64,000 bases of DNA from Linnemannia hyalina (GCA_019671135.1 JAHRHY010000001.1:3534001-3598000), one strand, 5' to 3'; counted from the first letter of the stretch, positions 23,228 to 35,200 are shown. Notes: generated by a model from the sequence alone, not told the origin. Numbers and translations: made by a program.

Positions 23228-23629
23228 TTTCAACATCGACCATGTTGTAGAACTATCCTAACCCTTAACAGGGGAAGGGATATTCCCGAACCTCACAGCC
23301 CTCGCTTTTGGAGTTTTAAAAAGCTGCAGCCCACCCTCTGGACAGACAGGCACAAGACCCTGAAGTCAACTGCGATCTAAAAAAAGGCCTGCTTAGCCAT
23401 GGTGTCACCAACAAAACAAAGGCAACAAAGCAGATATAAAAAAGCGCATCATTGATACCTGACCGGGGCTATTCTTCTTTATATCAAGGGAATCGAATAA
23501 AAAGTACTGCCTCACCTTCGACTGATCCTTTGGTGAATGCCTGTCTATGCAAGCAATAGAAACAGCGACTTGTTCTCGCCATAGAAAACAGAACAAAAGA
23601 GAAAAAGGAGACCAAAAGCCAAAAGATTA
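23228..23629 (+). other. 3' flank of the XPG-Fanzor gene with small hairpins; candidate guide-RNA (omega-RNA) region
   Basis: Immediately after the stop is a perfect 6-bp hairpin (CAACAT 23231-23236, five-base loop, ATGTTG 23242-23247). A second 5-bp hairpin follows (GGGAA 23272-23276, six-base loop, TTCCC 23283-23287). TTAA occurs at 23265-23268. In Fanzor and TnpB elements the guide RNA is typically encoded at or just past the 3' end of the nuclease gene, so this is where one would be expected. The assignment is inference only. The rest, up to the tRNA, shows nothing coding. Confidence 0.3.
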
Positions 23630-23712
23630 TGAAGAGAGTGGGATTTGAACCCACGCCTACGAATAGACCGCGGCCTTAACGCGGCGCCTTAGACCAACTC
23701 GGCCATCTCTCC
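23630..23712 (-). tRNA. tRNA-Leu (anticodon AAG)
   Basis: Reading the minus strand, 83 bases fold as a type II tRNA. The acceptor GGAGAGA pairs with TCTCTTC (one G-U). The D-arm is GCC/GGC, and the anticodon stem CCGCG/CGCGG encloses loop TTAAGGC with anticodon AAG. A long variable arm follows, then the T-arm GTGGG-TTCAAAT-CCCAC and discriminator A. The long variable arm and AAG anticodon give tRNA-Leu reading CUU/CUC codons. No intron is seen. It lies about 400 bases past the XPG-Fanzor stop and 210 bases upstream of RPL26. Confidence 0.95.
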
Positions 23713-23921
23713 AAGGGATAATCCTTTGTTGGAGGAATTTTCTCCAGTGGTACTTTGTACTCACAATGAAAAGTTAAATTATCACATGACACAGGCACGT
23801 GCCGACAGTGTCACGTGCTGTATTCAGAAAAAAAAATGAGCTTGCTTGATGTTTGAAAGTGGTTCACCGGCCTTCCACAGCGGCTCCTTCCTCTCTTTCG
23901 TATCCATCCACTACTACTACA

Positions 23922-25374
23922 ATGAAGCAGTCCATCGGTATGAACAGCATGCATGATCCTATTCCTCATATCCATCCATCAGCATATCCTAGCACTACAC
24001 ATATATTACACATCAAGCCCTGGCGCCAATCCATCGATCATCAACCACCTGCACAAGCAGACACCCATCCTCTACACTTGGCCATAAAAAAGAGGATTGA
24101 AATACTTGTGATTTGACTAGCTTTGAAGGATGATGTGATGTGAGAACCACACACAAGAGAAAGGAGGGGAGAGTATGTTCACTCACAGGGCAGGGCTGCA
24201 GCAAGGAAGACGGGTGCTGGCTTGGAGACAAGACTCTTACTGTCGAAACAGGCGGACTTTTTTCTTACTAGTGTGTATCAGGAACCAGGCTAGCTTATTC
24301 TTGCACGCCACCAAATATGCAATTGATCAGTTTTCTAACCAACACTTTCTCTCTTTCTCACCTTCATTCTACACCTCTTTCGCAAACCTGTAACCACCCT
24401 ATACCCTCACTGTTACTCCCTTGCACCACCACCAATACACATATCCATCCACCCTATCCATACCACCACCCCCTCTCACAACACCTCCTACCTCACATTT
24501 ACAACACGCGATGGACTTTCATTCTACAAACCCCATGTAGATGTTAGCTCCTCCCGCCGCAAGAGCAGAAAGGCCCACTTTTCTGCTCCCTCTGATCTTC
24601 GTCGCAAGATCATGAGCGCGTCCCTCTCCAAGGAACTCCGGGAGAAGCACAGCGTAAGTTTTGCGGTCGGGCCACCCCTCTGAAAGATAAAGAAGATATT
24701 CTTTTCTTTCTACTTCATCAATAACGAGACTAGACTTTGATCTCGGTAAGGCGAACTTGCGCCCTCCTATCTATCACCTATCATCATGATGGACAAGATT
24801 TACGACAGAGCGACGACAGTACAGCTGTGTGTGGGCAATTTGTTTACAGTATCACGGCTCAACATAACGTCCTTCAAGGAGGGTACAGCTACCAACACAC
24901 CGACCGAACTTGACCGCCAGCATTACCACCTTGAACGATATCATTTGCAGCAACTCAATTGGATCGTCATGCAACCATCCTCGACTGTATCAGCAACAAC
25001 AAAAACCGGTGCCACCAAATAGGACACCACAAACAAGCCTAGAACGACGCAGACACCTAACAAGCATCCGCCCTATTCAATTATCTCCATGTCAAAAAAA
25101 ATAGGCTCGCTCGCTCCCTATCCGCAAGGATGACGAGGTCATGGTTGTCCGTGGCTCTTTCAAGGGCCGTGAGGGCAAGGTTGTCCAGGTCTACCGCCGC
25201 AAGTGGGTCATCCACATTGAGCGTGTCAACCGCGAGAAGGCCAACGGTGCTGCCGTCCCCGTCGGCATCCACCCTTCCAAGGTCGTCATCACCAAGGTCC
25301 ACATGGACAAGGACCGCAAGGATCTTCTCGACCGCAAGGATCGCTCCAAGAAGACCGAGGCCATGCAGGAGTAA
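23922..25374 (+). CDS. RPL26: 60S ribosomal protein L26 (uL24)
   Basis: Three exons (23922..23937, 24541..24653, 25105..25374) give 132 residues. The first exon has 16 bases (MKQSI plus one base), and the following introns are 603 and 451 bases. The long introns fit highly expressed ribosomal protein genes in this window. The protein begins [20 protein letters not shown], closely matching the yeast RPL26 start pattern (KQSLDVSS). It continues with [20 protein letters not shown] (KOW motif) and [17 protein letters not shown]. uL24 binds 25S rRNA near the polypeptide exit tunnel. It is convergent with RPS15, with 471 bases between the stops. Confidence 0.95.
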
Positions 25375-25845
25375 ACTTTTTGTTTGCTTTTCTCTTTGCT
25401 AGCCAACAATCTTGAAAAAAAGTGTTCAACTTCTTTTCTTTCATTCTGTAATAAAACCAAAAGTACTTGTAATTTTTTTCCTGTTCTCTCTTATGTCTGC
25501 CCTATCCCATGTGTGCTTTGTTTAGTTTGGGCGAAGGACCTGAACGCCAAAATGAGAGAAGCAAAAAAAACAAAACGCGACTTAGCCCAATCCAAGTCTC
25601 ACTCTTGTAGCATTGAGCTTTTCGTTTCCCAGGCGGCACCCGTCCTTGTTCGAACACGATCTTACTATTCATTTCGCAAACGCACGCCAATGTCCTTTTT
25701 TTCCTCAATCCAAAGCGACAATAAGAAACCAAAGACGCCCAAAAAAATGTGTTTTTTTGCGATTTCTGTATTGAAGAGGTTTGTTTTGTTCCTTGTTTGT
25801 GGTTTCTCGAAAATAAAGATTGCCTCGGTGGGTGCAAAGCAAGAT
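25375..25845. other. Convergent 3' region between RPL26 and RPS15
   Basis: It is A/T-rich at both ends and should hold both 3' UTRs. The open frame that crosses it on the + strand is the antisense of RPS15 and is not a gene. Confidence 0.6.
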
Positions 25846-26301
25846 TTACTTGAGGGGAATGAAACGGGAAGAGTGAGTGGCACCAATACCGGGGCGACCG
25901 TGCTTGACGGGCTTGTAGGTGATGGAGAACTCTCCGAGGTAGTGACCAATCATCTCGGGCTTGATCTCGACCTGGTTGAAAGTCTTTCCGTTGTAGACAC
26001 CAACGACGGAGCCGATCATCTCGGGGACGACGATCATGTTACGGAGGTGGGTCTTGACGACGGCGGGCTTCTCGAGGGCGGGGGCGTCCTTCTTGGCCTG
26101 ACGGAGCTTCTTGATAAGACCCATGGGCTTGCGCTTAAGACCGCGCTGGAAACGTCTGCGGGGGCGGGCGTTGACGAGGTCCATCAACTGCTCGGACGAG
26201 AGGTCCAAGAGCTTGTCGAGATCAATACCGCGGTACGAGAACTTGCGGAAGGTTCTCTTCTTTCTCGCATCGAGAGCGGCGGCGTCGTGGTTTTCGTCAG
26301 C
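25846..26301 (-). CDS. RPS15: 40S ribosomal protein S15 (uS19), main exon
   Basis: One exon encodes all but the initiator: [80 protein letters not shown], ending SSRFIPLK. This is a full-length uS19, with 151 codons after the start. The exon opens at an acceptor (CACATAG then GCTGAC at 26301) in phase 0, so a tiny upstream exon ending in ATG is required. Candidates on the minus strand are ATG at 26402-26400 (96-base intron but an unusual GTCAAC donor), 26900-26898 (GTACAG) and 27146-27144 (GTGCGT). I cannot choose between them from sequence. uS19 sits in the 40S head and is needed for pre-40S export. Confidence 0.93.
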   Translation of the reverse strand, partial: ADENHDAAALDARKKRTFRKFSYRGIDLDKLLDLSSEQLMDLVNARPRRRFQRGLKRKPMGLIKKLRQAKKDAPALEKPAVVKTHLRNMIVVPEMIGSVVGVYNGKTFNQVEIKPEMIGHYLGEFSITYKPVKHGRPGIGATHSSRFIPLK

Positions 26302-29030
26302 CTATGTGGGGAGTAGGTAGATGGGTTGTTGTTGTTGAGTATTCTGATTCCGTTGTAGTGTTTGTTTGTATTGTTCCTGGTGGTTCCTGCAGAGTTGACC
26401 ATATGTTCCTTCCTCCTACACCGATGCCACCTCCCATTCCATACGTGTTCCCTTTCTCTGGTGAGAGCATCGGAATCCTGATTCCTGGCTCAGTCGGATG
26501 AAGTAAATAGTGATTCCTGTTCCTGTCCGACCTTCTACACTCCAAGAGAGAAAAAAAAGGCGATCGTCGTTTCTCTGACCGGAGTTGCGTTGACTGTTCT
26601 GAACGTTGTAGCGAGAGAACCGGTAAAAGGCAGCTCAAAAAGTTGACAGGGCACAAAGTGCCACCAGTTCCTGTGTTGAGTATGTGTGTTTTGCTGGAGC
26701 CGAATAAAATACAAGTCGTTTAGACTTGTAGTTGAGTGCTCTTAAAAAAAAGTGCTCTCACTCCTGTAGAGGTCGCCGTGATGGAACCGGTTGTGTCGTT
26801 GAACGATCGTTATGTTGTCTGCTTTGTTGAATAAGCAATTGTCGACTCGAAGAGCAATCAGATCGCACCTCCAACACACACCCCCCCTTCTCTGTACCAT
26901 CCAGATCCTTCATCAGTTGATCGTGATCTCTCTTTTTTTTCTGCATAGTTCCTCCTCTCCTGAACAGTTGGCAATAGTCCCGTTCCGGATATCCCTCCTC
27001 CCCCCTCTCCACTCCCCCCGTCTCCTGTTGAATGATATCGATGGATGGATGGTTGACCATCTTGTCGTAACGCCCTTGGATGCTTTTGGGGGTGGATGAT
27101 GTCCTTGAACTCGAGAAAAGTGATTGCTACCGCAGTCACGCACCATATTGAATAAGTTTGAAAGGAAGTTCCAACCAATGTTCGCCTTGCTGGCATATAA
27201 AAAAAGAGATTCTTAAGGGGATGTTCTCTTTCTCACGTTCCATTTGATTTTCTGCGCCATTCACTTCCTGCGGCACACCGCGCCCTCCTGCGGCACGTAC
27301 TGACCCCCCCTCCTCGCACAGGAAAAAATGCAAGCAGAAACGGTTCTCTTTCATCCCAAGGTAATAAAGAAAGGGCGTAGGTTGGTGCATATGTTGGCCT
27401 CGTTAGTGCGTTGGGGGCAAGGAAGAACAAACGGACACTTTTCTGATTATGCGGAACAACAACCCTGAACGGTATCTTTTTTTTTTTTCCACTTTCAAAT
27501 GTCGTTCGTTGACTTTGCCATTTCGTGGGCGCGGCAAAGGCGCAAAACACAGGACAAACGTTGAAGAGAATAACGAAAAGATAAACTGCTTAAGAAGGAC
27601 TGGAACTGGAACGCTCCCCCCCCCCCCCTGGGCTGATGTGTATCCGTTCAGATTCATGCACGCGCACACACACTATCATCGCCATTCATTCGCCCTTTTT
27701 AGAGGGGGAAAGAGAACGGACACACCTGTACTTTCGACACCTCCGAGCGACTGTCATCGACCCACAAATTGACATGTTCAGATGACCTCGAGGAAAAAAT
27801 AACGCCCCGGGTTTTCTCGCCTTCCGTTCCTTGAATCGGCTTTGCTCTTGTGATCAAATCAATCAAAGACCTCCCCTTGCAACTTTGCTTTGCTTGATCC
27901 TGTGCACAATCAATCCCCTACCGTTGACGCTTGTAGTAACAAAAAATTAATAGGGTTTGCCACAAGATGAAACGGATAGAAACAAAGAGAGAGAAAAACA
28001 AAGAGGATGATGATGATTAAAGATGCTTCTGTTTTTTATTGCTTCTTCCATTTCGCAACAAATTAGTAATTAAGGTAGAAAAGTGGGGGGGGATGTTGCT
28101 AACGTGAAAAAAATGGAATACAACTTTTTTGTGTGTGAAGAGATATTAGGGAGGGGGTAAAGATACAGCTTTTTGGTTTGGTAAAAAGGGAGTAAGAAAA
28201 TGAATAATGACGATGAACGAATTTTGAATAGAAAGACGAAGAAAAAGCAAAAGAGAGGAAGGGTACATGGGCCACAATGAAAGGAGTGCGAGAGGAATGG
28301 GCAATTCAGACAGTCTATGTGAACGAGAGAGATAGAGAAAATGAACGTTGGTTAGTTTATGGGATGCCGATTGCATAATCCGTGTGGTTGTTTTGGTTCA
28401 GCCCGAGAAAAAGAGTGCATAAATCCCGAGAAGGGTACAAGCGACGAGAAAGAGAGGGACAGGGATAGTAGACGAATGAGAAGATAAACAAAGGATGTGC
28501 ACGTAATGTGTCAATGGGTCGATGGGAACAGGAGGAGCCGAGGTCATGTCATATTGTATTTATGAATGGGTTTGTGGCGTGAGTGTGTTATGCATGGTGA
28601 AGACACGCTGTGGTGGTTGCGGCTGGAAATGGACAGGGGCATGGGAACATGAGGAGTACAAAAGGAGGCACATGGTTGACCCAAAAGAGGACTGAGGGAG
28701 ACCCAAAAAAGCACGATCCATGCCACGCTGAAGTAAGGTTCCTGAGTCGGGTCGAGATGTCATATGCTCACAGCACTGGATCCATCCATTGGTACGACCA
28801 TCGCAAGGAAGAAAAAAAAATATGATACCAACTGTTGCATAACAGCTAAGAAAACGAAAAAGAAAAAAGAAAAGAAAGGGAATGCTTACCAGTCTCAGTC
28901 GTCCATATTTAGCCAACGCGTATCACTGACGAGTCTCGAATCAGGTCAGCCCCCCTCCGGCGTCCATCCATGTGGTCACATCCATTATCCGTTGGTTGGT
29001 TGGCAAAGAGAGAAAAACAGCGCAGGCAAC
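26302..29030. other. 2.7 kb region with no supported gene apart from the RPS15 leader
   Basis: The first ~850 bases should contain the RPS15 first intron and promoter. The rest shows G-rich and C-rich homopolymers (7611-style C-runs such as 27616-27629), T-runs and A-rich sequence. Open frames on both strands lack coherent codon use, splice structure or recognisable motifs. The last part (28560-29030) should carry the 3' UTR of the Ala/Glu-rich gene. Confidence 0.5.
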
Positions 29031-30074
29031 TTAGTGGGCGGCAACAGCGACGGCAGTCTTCTCAACAGCAGACTCGGGGACAACGGGGGTAGCTTCCTCA
29101 ACAACAGCGGGGGTCTCCTCCTTGGCGGGGGCAGCGGGGGCGACCTCAGCCTCGGCAACAGCGGGGGTAGCAGCAGCCTCAGTCTCAGCAACCTCAGCGA
29201 CGGGCTCAGCCTTCTCTTCGACCTTCTCCTCAGTGGTGGCAGCAACGGCCTTCTCCTTCTTCTCCTTCTTGTTCTTGAAGAATCCGATCGAGAAGCGCTT
29301 GCTGATCTTGGAGGAAAGGGGCACAGAGGCCTTCTCGGCGGTGGCGGGGATGGCAGGGAGCTCAGCAGCGGCCTCCTCAGCTGCAGTGGTAGCGACCTCC
29401 TCAGCACGAGTGACGACTTCCTCAGCGGCAGCAACAACCTCGGCCTCGGTAGCAGTAGCAGGAACTTCCTCAACGATGACAGCAACGACCTCCTCGACAA
29501 CAGCGGGGGTGGAGGCAGCGGCCTCCTCAGTGGCAGCAACGACGGGGGCGGCTTCCTCGACGGCAGCGGTAACAGCAGGAGTCTCCTCAGCAGCGGCAGT
29601 AGTCTCGACAGGGTCGGCAGCTGCGGGCTTGTCAGCGGGGGCGGGAGCAGCCTTCTCGGCCTTCTCGACCTTGGGCTTCTTGTCCGACAACTTCTTAAAG
29701 CTGCTGGTGAGCTTGCTGATCCAGGACTTCTTCTTATCGGCCTTGGAAGTGGAGGCAGCGGCGGCCTCTTCGGTGGTGGGGGTAGCAACGACCTCAGTGG
29801 TGGTCTCCTCGACAATGACGATGGCAGGGGTCTCCTCGGTGGCAGCAGCAGCCTCGAGAGGGGTGCCATCTCCGTTCAAGACGGGGTTCTCAGAGGGCTC
29901 GACAGCGGTCGAGAAGGTAGCCTCAGTGGCGACGGCCTCGGCGGCGACGGCCTCCTTGGCGACCTCGGGGGCAGCAGCGGTCTCAACAGCGGCAGCGGGG
30001 GTAGTCTCCTCCTTGGTGACGGCGGGGACGGCAACAGGGGCCTCAACAACGGGTGCGGTGGTAGTATCGGTCAT
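29031..30074 (-). CDS. Ala/Glu/Val/Thr-rich low-complexity protein, function unknown
   Basis: An intronless frame of 347 residues starts at the ATG at 30074. It is built of repeated EETPAV, AAEE, VVEE and TTEE-like words, strongly acidic and Ala-rich. Two short basic patches interrupt it (SWISKLTSSFKKLSDKKPK around residue 122 and ISKRFSIGFFKNKKEKKEK around 262). Codon third positions are mostly C or G, as in highly expressed neighbours, which supports a real gene. A C/T-rich leader precedes the start. I do not recognise a family and no fold is predicted by eye; it is probably disordered. The repeated S/K-F-basic patches resemble short linear motifs or amphipathic helices. The opposite strand is open for over 400 codons as a side effect of composition. 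Confidence 0.7.
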   Translation of the reverse strand: MTDTTTAPVVEAPVAVPAVTKEETTPAAAVETAAAPEVAKEAVAAEAVATEATFSTAVEPSENPVLNGDGTPLEAAAATEETPAIVIVEETTTEVVATPTTEEAAAASTSKADKKKSWISKLTSSFKKLSDKKPKVEKAEKAAPAPADKPAAADPVETTAAAEETPAVTAAVEEAAPVVAATEEAAASTPAVVEEVVAVIVEEVPATATEAEVVAAAEEVVTRAEEVATTAAEEAAAELPAIPATAEKASVPLSSKISKRFSIGFFKNKKEKKEKAVAATTEEKVEEKAEPVAEVAETEAAATPAVAEAEVAPAAPAKEETPAVVEEATPVVPESAVEKTAVAVAAH

Positions 30075-31265
30075 TGTAATGATGTGAAAGGTGTGATGTG
30101 TTAGTGGGTTGAAAGAGAGTTGTCGAAGACGAGAGGGATTGGAGAGTAAAGAGGATGAAGATTGGGGCGAGAGAGAGAGAGAGTGATAGAGAGTAAGAGT
30201 AGAGAAGAAAGACGGAGCAAAAAAGGGAAGAGGGAAAGAAGTAAAAGAAAAGAAGGAAAGAGGAGAGGAGAGGATATTCCAGGAGGTTAAATAGTCGGCG
30301 GTGGATGTGGATGCGAGATTGAGCAACGAGGTGTCTGTCTATTGTTATTGTTCTTGGTTGCGGTTGACGGGGCATTCATCCATCGTCAGTGCTCGCATTG
30401 AACATTGTTCGGCTCTTTTTTTCTCTATTTATTACTATTGAGTGCATGTATACCCAAAGTGTAAAAAAGACTCTGCAGGTATTCAATCCCTATTCAGTTT
30501 GGAACTATGGACAATCGACTTGCCGACCACCATCGACCATGGTAATAGGAAAATAAAAATGTATGAATCGATAGACAAGCACATTACAGAAGGCGAGAAA
30601 ATAAATAAAACTTTCTTTTCTCTTGCATACATCTTCAATGAGGTCTGACCCTCGCTTCTCCTTCATCCTCATCCCTACTCTCGTTGTTGTTTTTTTTACG
30701 TTTGTTTCGTCTTGTGTGCCTTTTTTATTTCGATGTCATTTCCTGCACTGTATCTTTCTCTCGAGTAGAAGGTCTATTCGTAGCCCTACTTTTTTTTTTT
30801 CTCTCTCCCTGTTCTTACTTCGTTGGTGTCATGACAAACACAAAAGACGACGTCAATGTCGACAACGACAGGTAGACACGACAAGCAGGGACATTCCGCT
30901 GCTACTGACTCGGCCCTTTTTCTTCACTTCTTCCAACTTACTCCCACAACTGCTACTAACTCATATGTCATGCATTCACTCACTCCTCTTGGTCTTTGGT
31001 ATGGCTCGATGTGCTCATTCTCTTTGAATAAGAGTATGGTTTCTTACTTTTATTGGATTCTCTTTCGTTTGAGGCACCGACTGAACTGAAAATGGGTCTG
31101 CATGGTAATGGTGAGCAATCGCCCGGATGGCCCCCCACTTCCCTCCTTCGCTCACTCGCTCAAGTTACCCCCATATGATTATTTATGGACTCTGGCCCTC
31201 TCACTCTATCACTCAACCTCCTCGTTGAATTTTTTTTGTTTGTTTGTTTGTGCCTTACTCTCTTA

Positions 31266-31268
<3 letters not shown>

Positions 31269-31296
<28 letters not shown>
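31269..31296 (+). repeat. (T)28 homopolymer
   Basis: Twenty-eight consecutive T in the gene-poor region, followed by ATCG. Confidence 0.9.
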
Positions 31297-32242
31297 ATCG
31301 AAAAAAGAGCCAGGCCACCACTTCTCCCATTCCTTTCCACTTCGCTCTCTCTTTCACTCTCATTGGAAGACCAGACGCGATCCAATCTCTCTCGCTTTCC
31401 TTAGTGTTGACTGGCCTTGAACTCTGTCCAACCTAGCTCGGCAACATTTTTCAACATCAACAAACGAAAAAGAAAAAAAGTCGCGACCCACATTTGAACC
31501 AAAACCGTGTTTGTTCGATAACGGCACCCGTGTTCCTTTCTTCTTTGTTTTGAGTTTCTTTGTCATTGCAAGCAAGGTGGTCTCCCTTCTTGCAACATTG
31601 GTTGAACCATCGATGATCGACCTCACCTCCACTTGCTTCTCCACGAACAACGTTTTGTTATGTCATCCGTCTTCGCCTCCAAGCCTTACTTCGCTTACCT
31701 GTGCAATGACAATGCAAATGGAAAGCGGAAAAAACAGGCGCAATGCACAACTCAAGTTTTACGTTTCCTACAAATGACACATATAAAGCGTGCTTACCAG
31801 GCAGCTTCCACCTTACCTTGCAAAACGGGGCTCTTCCCCTTTCTTTCATTCCTCTTGCAACTCCAGTTTCCGCGCCATGTTTCCCTCACCATGATCAACC
31901 CCTTCTCTTTCATTCTGCCTGTGTGCAAGCAGGCACCTTAAAGGACGACGTTACACGCCTGTTCGCGAAATGCAAAACGCACCCCTCGCTCTACGAACCT
32001 CTCAACCTATCTATCTACTTATCTTGCAACCCCTTCAGCCCGAGTGTGAGGATGTCCACTCTGTAAGTGTAACCCTTATTCTCTTTCCTTCCTTTTCCCC
32101 TTCCTTATCCTCTCTTCCTCGTCGTCCACTCCTTACATCCATATCACCTGCCCCTTTTTCTTCTTCTCCGTCCCCTTTGGTTATCTTTGGGTTGTCCGCT
32201 CCAGTTTGGCACTGGATTCCCCTCCTTTCCGTATCCGTCTCC

Positions 32243-32270
32243 TTTTTTTTTTTTTTTTTTTTTTTTTTTT
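32243..32270 (+). repeat. (T)28 homopolymer followed by an acceptor-like GGTAG
   Basis: A second run of exactly 28 T, directly followed by GGTAG at 32271-32275. It would read as a very strong polypyrimidine tract and 3' splice site on the + strand. Confidence 0.9.
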
Positions 32271-35200
32271 GGTAGGCACCAAGAAAAAAAGAAACTCGTG
32301 GTCGGTGGGGTGGTTCGAGGTAGGTTCTTTGGATTAAACATTCCATTGTTCCATGTGCTTCGTGGGAGGAAAAGGAGGAGTGGGAGGAGGAGAAGAATCA
32401 ATAAAAAACAAGGGGGATGAAGTAAATGGAGGACAGACAAAAGAGGGGAAGCTACCTCATTATGTTTCTTTTAACATGTTGAAATGAAGCAGATAATGGG
32501 AAAGGGGAAGGAGTGTAAGTAAAACAAAGCTCGACGAGGAAGACGACTCAATGAAGGAGGAGTTGAGATGAGGTGAAAAGACAAAGCGGCCGAGCCATAA
32601 TGTATCGTTTTTATCGTTGAGACAGATAAGGTGTTTCTCTTTTCCTTTAATCGAAAAGGCAACCAAAGAAAGAAAAGAAAAAAAAAGCACCGATTTCTAC
32701 ACTCCATGGTCAAACAAAACAAACCGAAGAAACCAAACAAACAAACAAACAAAAAGGTAGCATGGGTGTTGTCCATTTCTAAAACCACGCTGGGTTCTTG
32801 ATCATCAAGATTTTTTTTTATTCTCTCTCTCCTTTGTTTGTTTTGGCGCAGTTCTGTTTGCGTTGTCGAATCGACTGTTGGTGAGATGTTGTTGTTCGGT
32901 TCTGCCTGCTTTTGGATGTTGGGATCACTTGACCATGCACAAAAACTTGTCCGACCTGGGGAATGGAGGCTGCCCTTCCAATAACCAAAACACAAACCAA
33001 TTCATGCACGCAGATGACTAATAACGCAATGACAATGGAACAAACGAAGGAAAAGGGAATGGGGAGGGTAGAGGTGAAGAAGACCTTGGACTGGTTCCCG
33101 GGGCTGGACACAAAACACTAACAGAAACAACATCAACAACTGCAGCTGGCGTACCCAATACAACACTAGGCTCTGTTGGTCTTGTGTGGTTTTCTTTTGT
33201 GATTGTGTTTATGTTTACACATTCTTTTTTGATTTCCTTGATCCATGGACAGCATAAGGCCTTGTCTTTTTCTTCTCGTTTTTTTTGTATGCTCTCTACA
33301 TTTGGTTTATTGTCCTACATCGGCAAGCGGCCGCAGTATCGAGGATGAGAGGAGGGACAAATCAGGAATAGAAGAAGCGACCAAAGGAAAGAAAAAAAAG
33401 AGGTTCCGCCCCGCCCATCAGAACGCCAACTCTAACTGAGATAAGAATTTTGAAAGGGAGAAAGGGGACGGAGGGACATGATGGCAATGAGTTTTTTTAC
33501 TTTCAAGGACGTATCTCCTTCTCCCTCGCCATCTCTTTTTCTTTTTCTCTTGACTACAAGGCAAGAGGAGCATTATTCACATCTCGACATAAATGATGAT
33601 GCTTTCTTTTGGTTTTGGAGGGAAAAAGGAAAGTGTGCATGATGATGAAGATGGAGTTGAATGTTTTTTTTACGTTTGAAAGCGATAAGGCGATAGAGTA
33701 CTCTTTCTTCAATGTTTTCAACGGATGGGCTAAGTGTTTATACACACCCTTGAGCTTTCCTTGTCTCCTCCTCTTTTACTTTTTTTTATCATTGTGTATT
33801 CGACCGTTGCTTGGATGCATGCAGAAAATGACTTTCTTTTTAGCACCGTTTGATGAGAACGAATGAGGGGAGCGGTATCTGGTTTGCAAAAAAAGTGAGC
33901 CAACGTAGATACAATTTCATTTTCGTTGTTGCATACAGTAGCAAAATAGACAATACAGCAAGCCCTTAACCCTAGCCTAGTTGCTGTAGGAGCCCTCTCT
34001 CTATCTCTCACTCGCTGTCTATCTTTGACATGGGTAATGGAAAGGAACCCCTTTTGGCTCCATGGAGGTGTGTGTGGTTGCTGCTTGCCCCGTCCTTGAT
34101 GGCTCGGATTTTTTTCCTTCAAGCAGACAACAAAACAGAAACGTTAAAAAAAAGAATTAGACCTCCGCCTCCCTCCTCTGCTCCAAGTCATCCACTTTGG
34201 GAGCCCTGACTCTTGTTTACCCCTGGAGGAGGTCCAAAACAGAGAGAAGGAAAGAGAGTTAAAACTTAGGGACCCGTCGCCAGTGGAGGAATGGAGAGGA
34301 AAAGGCAAAGGCAGGCTGTTTCGCTCACTTGTTATATTTCCAATAATTAGACGGAGCTGCTTTACTTGCCTTGTTTTGCTTACATGCTAAGGAACACAAG
34401 CCGGGTCTAATCTCTTTTCTCTCTTGTGTCAGTCATTCGCTGCATTCTGAGTCTGAAAAATGTAACGTGTTGGTCCTGGCCCTGAAACCCGCCCATCCAT
34501 CCCTCTCCTTTTTCTCCGCTCGCCCAGACAAGCGCGCGTTATTGTTTTCTTTTTGTATCGAAACCATGACATACTCACGAGACGGAGGACAGAGAGATAC
34601 CACACTGTTGTTTGGCATGTGCTTGTGGGTTGAGAACTGAAATCAACCACAACAAAGCAACAAGGCACAACCCTTTGTTTACTTTCCCTTTTTCGTTGTT
34701 ATTCACCGTTAGAACATAAAGGAAGAATAATGACTCCCACCGATTCCATTCAAAATGAGAGGAAGATCGTTTCCATTTTGGCGCCAAAATAAAGAACCCC
34801 CCAGCTGCTCTTGTTGCAGCGAGAGCTTCACCCCCGAAATAACAATAATAAAATGAGAATAGCAGCAGCAAGCAGCTAATCCCCCGAATGGATTGGATGG
34901 TACCAGCACTATTTTTGATGAGCTGCTCATACATACAACAATAACCACTGCACAATCAATGCATCCTGCTAAAACCCTGTCTAAAAGTGCGAAATGGGTA
35001 TCTCAATTGCCATTAAAGAGCGTGCCTTTTGGGTTCAATTCCCTTCTCGTTTATTGTTATGAACCCTGTTCCTTGGTGGGATTTGTGGGATTGGTTCGAG
35101 GGGTTGTTGTTGTTGTTTGCTCTAATGCAAGCCGAGCATTGGACACTGAGAGCTGTTTAGCTATTTTCATTTCTGACCGTTGTTGTGGTGGTGGTTGCTC

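Noticed and set aside
23265..23268. TTAA downstream of the Fanzor gene as a piggyBac right-end target site
   Set aside because: No matching TTAA was found upstream of the transposase (15738-16069), and the flanking bases do not read as a piggyBac terminal repeat.
25384..26316. 310-codon + strand frame across the RPL26-RPS15 interval
   Set aside because: Its second half is exactly antisense to RPS15, which is clearly the real gene. The first half is A/T-rich 3' UTR.
28764..30104. 446-codon and 321-codon open frames on the + strand, Gly/Leu/Ser- or Ala/Ser-rich
   Set aside because: They are antisense to the Ala/Glu-rich gene and arise from its repetitive codons. The + frames lack a consistent start context, and the minus frame has an ATG behind a C/T leader.
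32818..33111. 98-codon minus-strand frame with a hydrophobic segment (SFVCSIVIALLVICVHELVC)
   Set aside because: It has no ATG (opens at GTG), a stop lies immediately upstream, no splice donor/acceptor links it to another exon, and the codon use is not like that of genes nearby.
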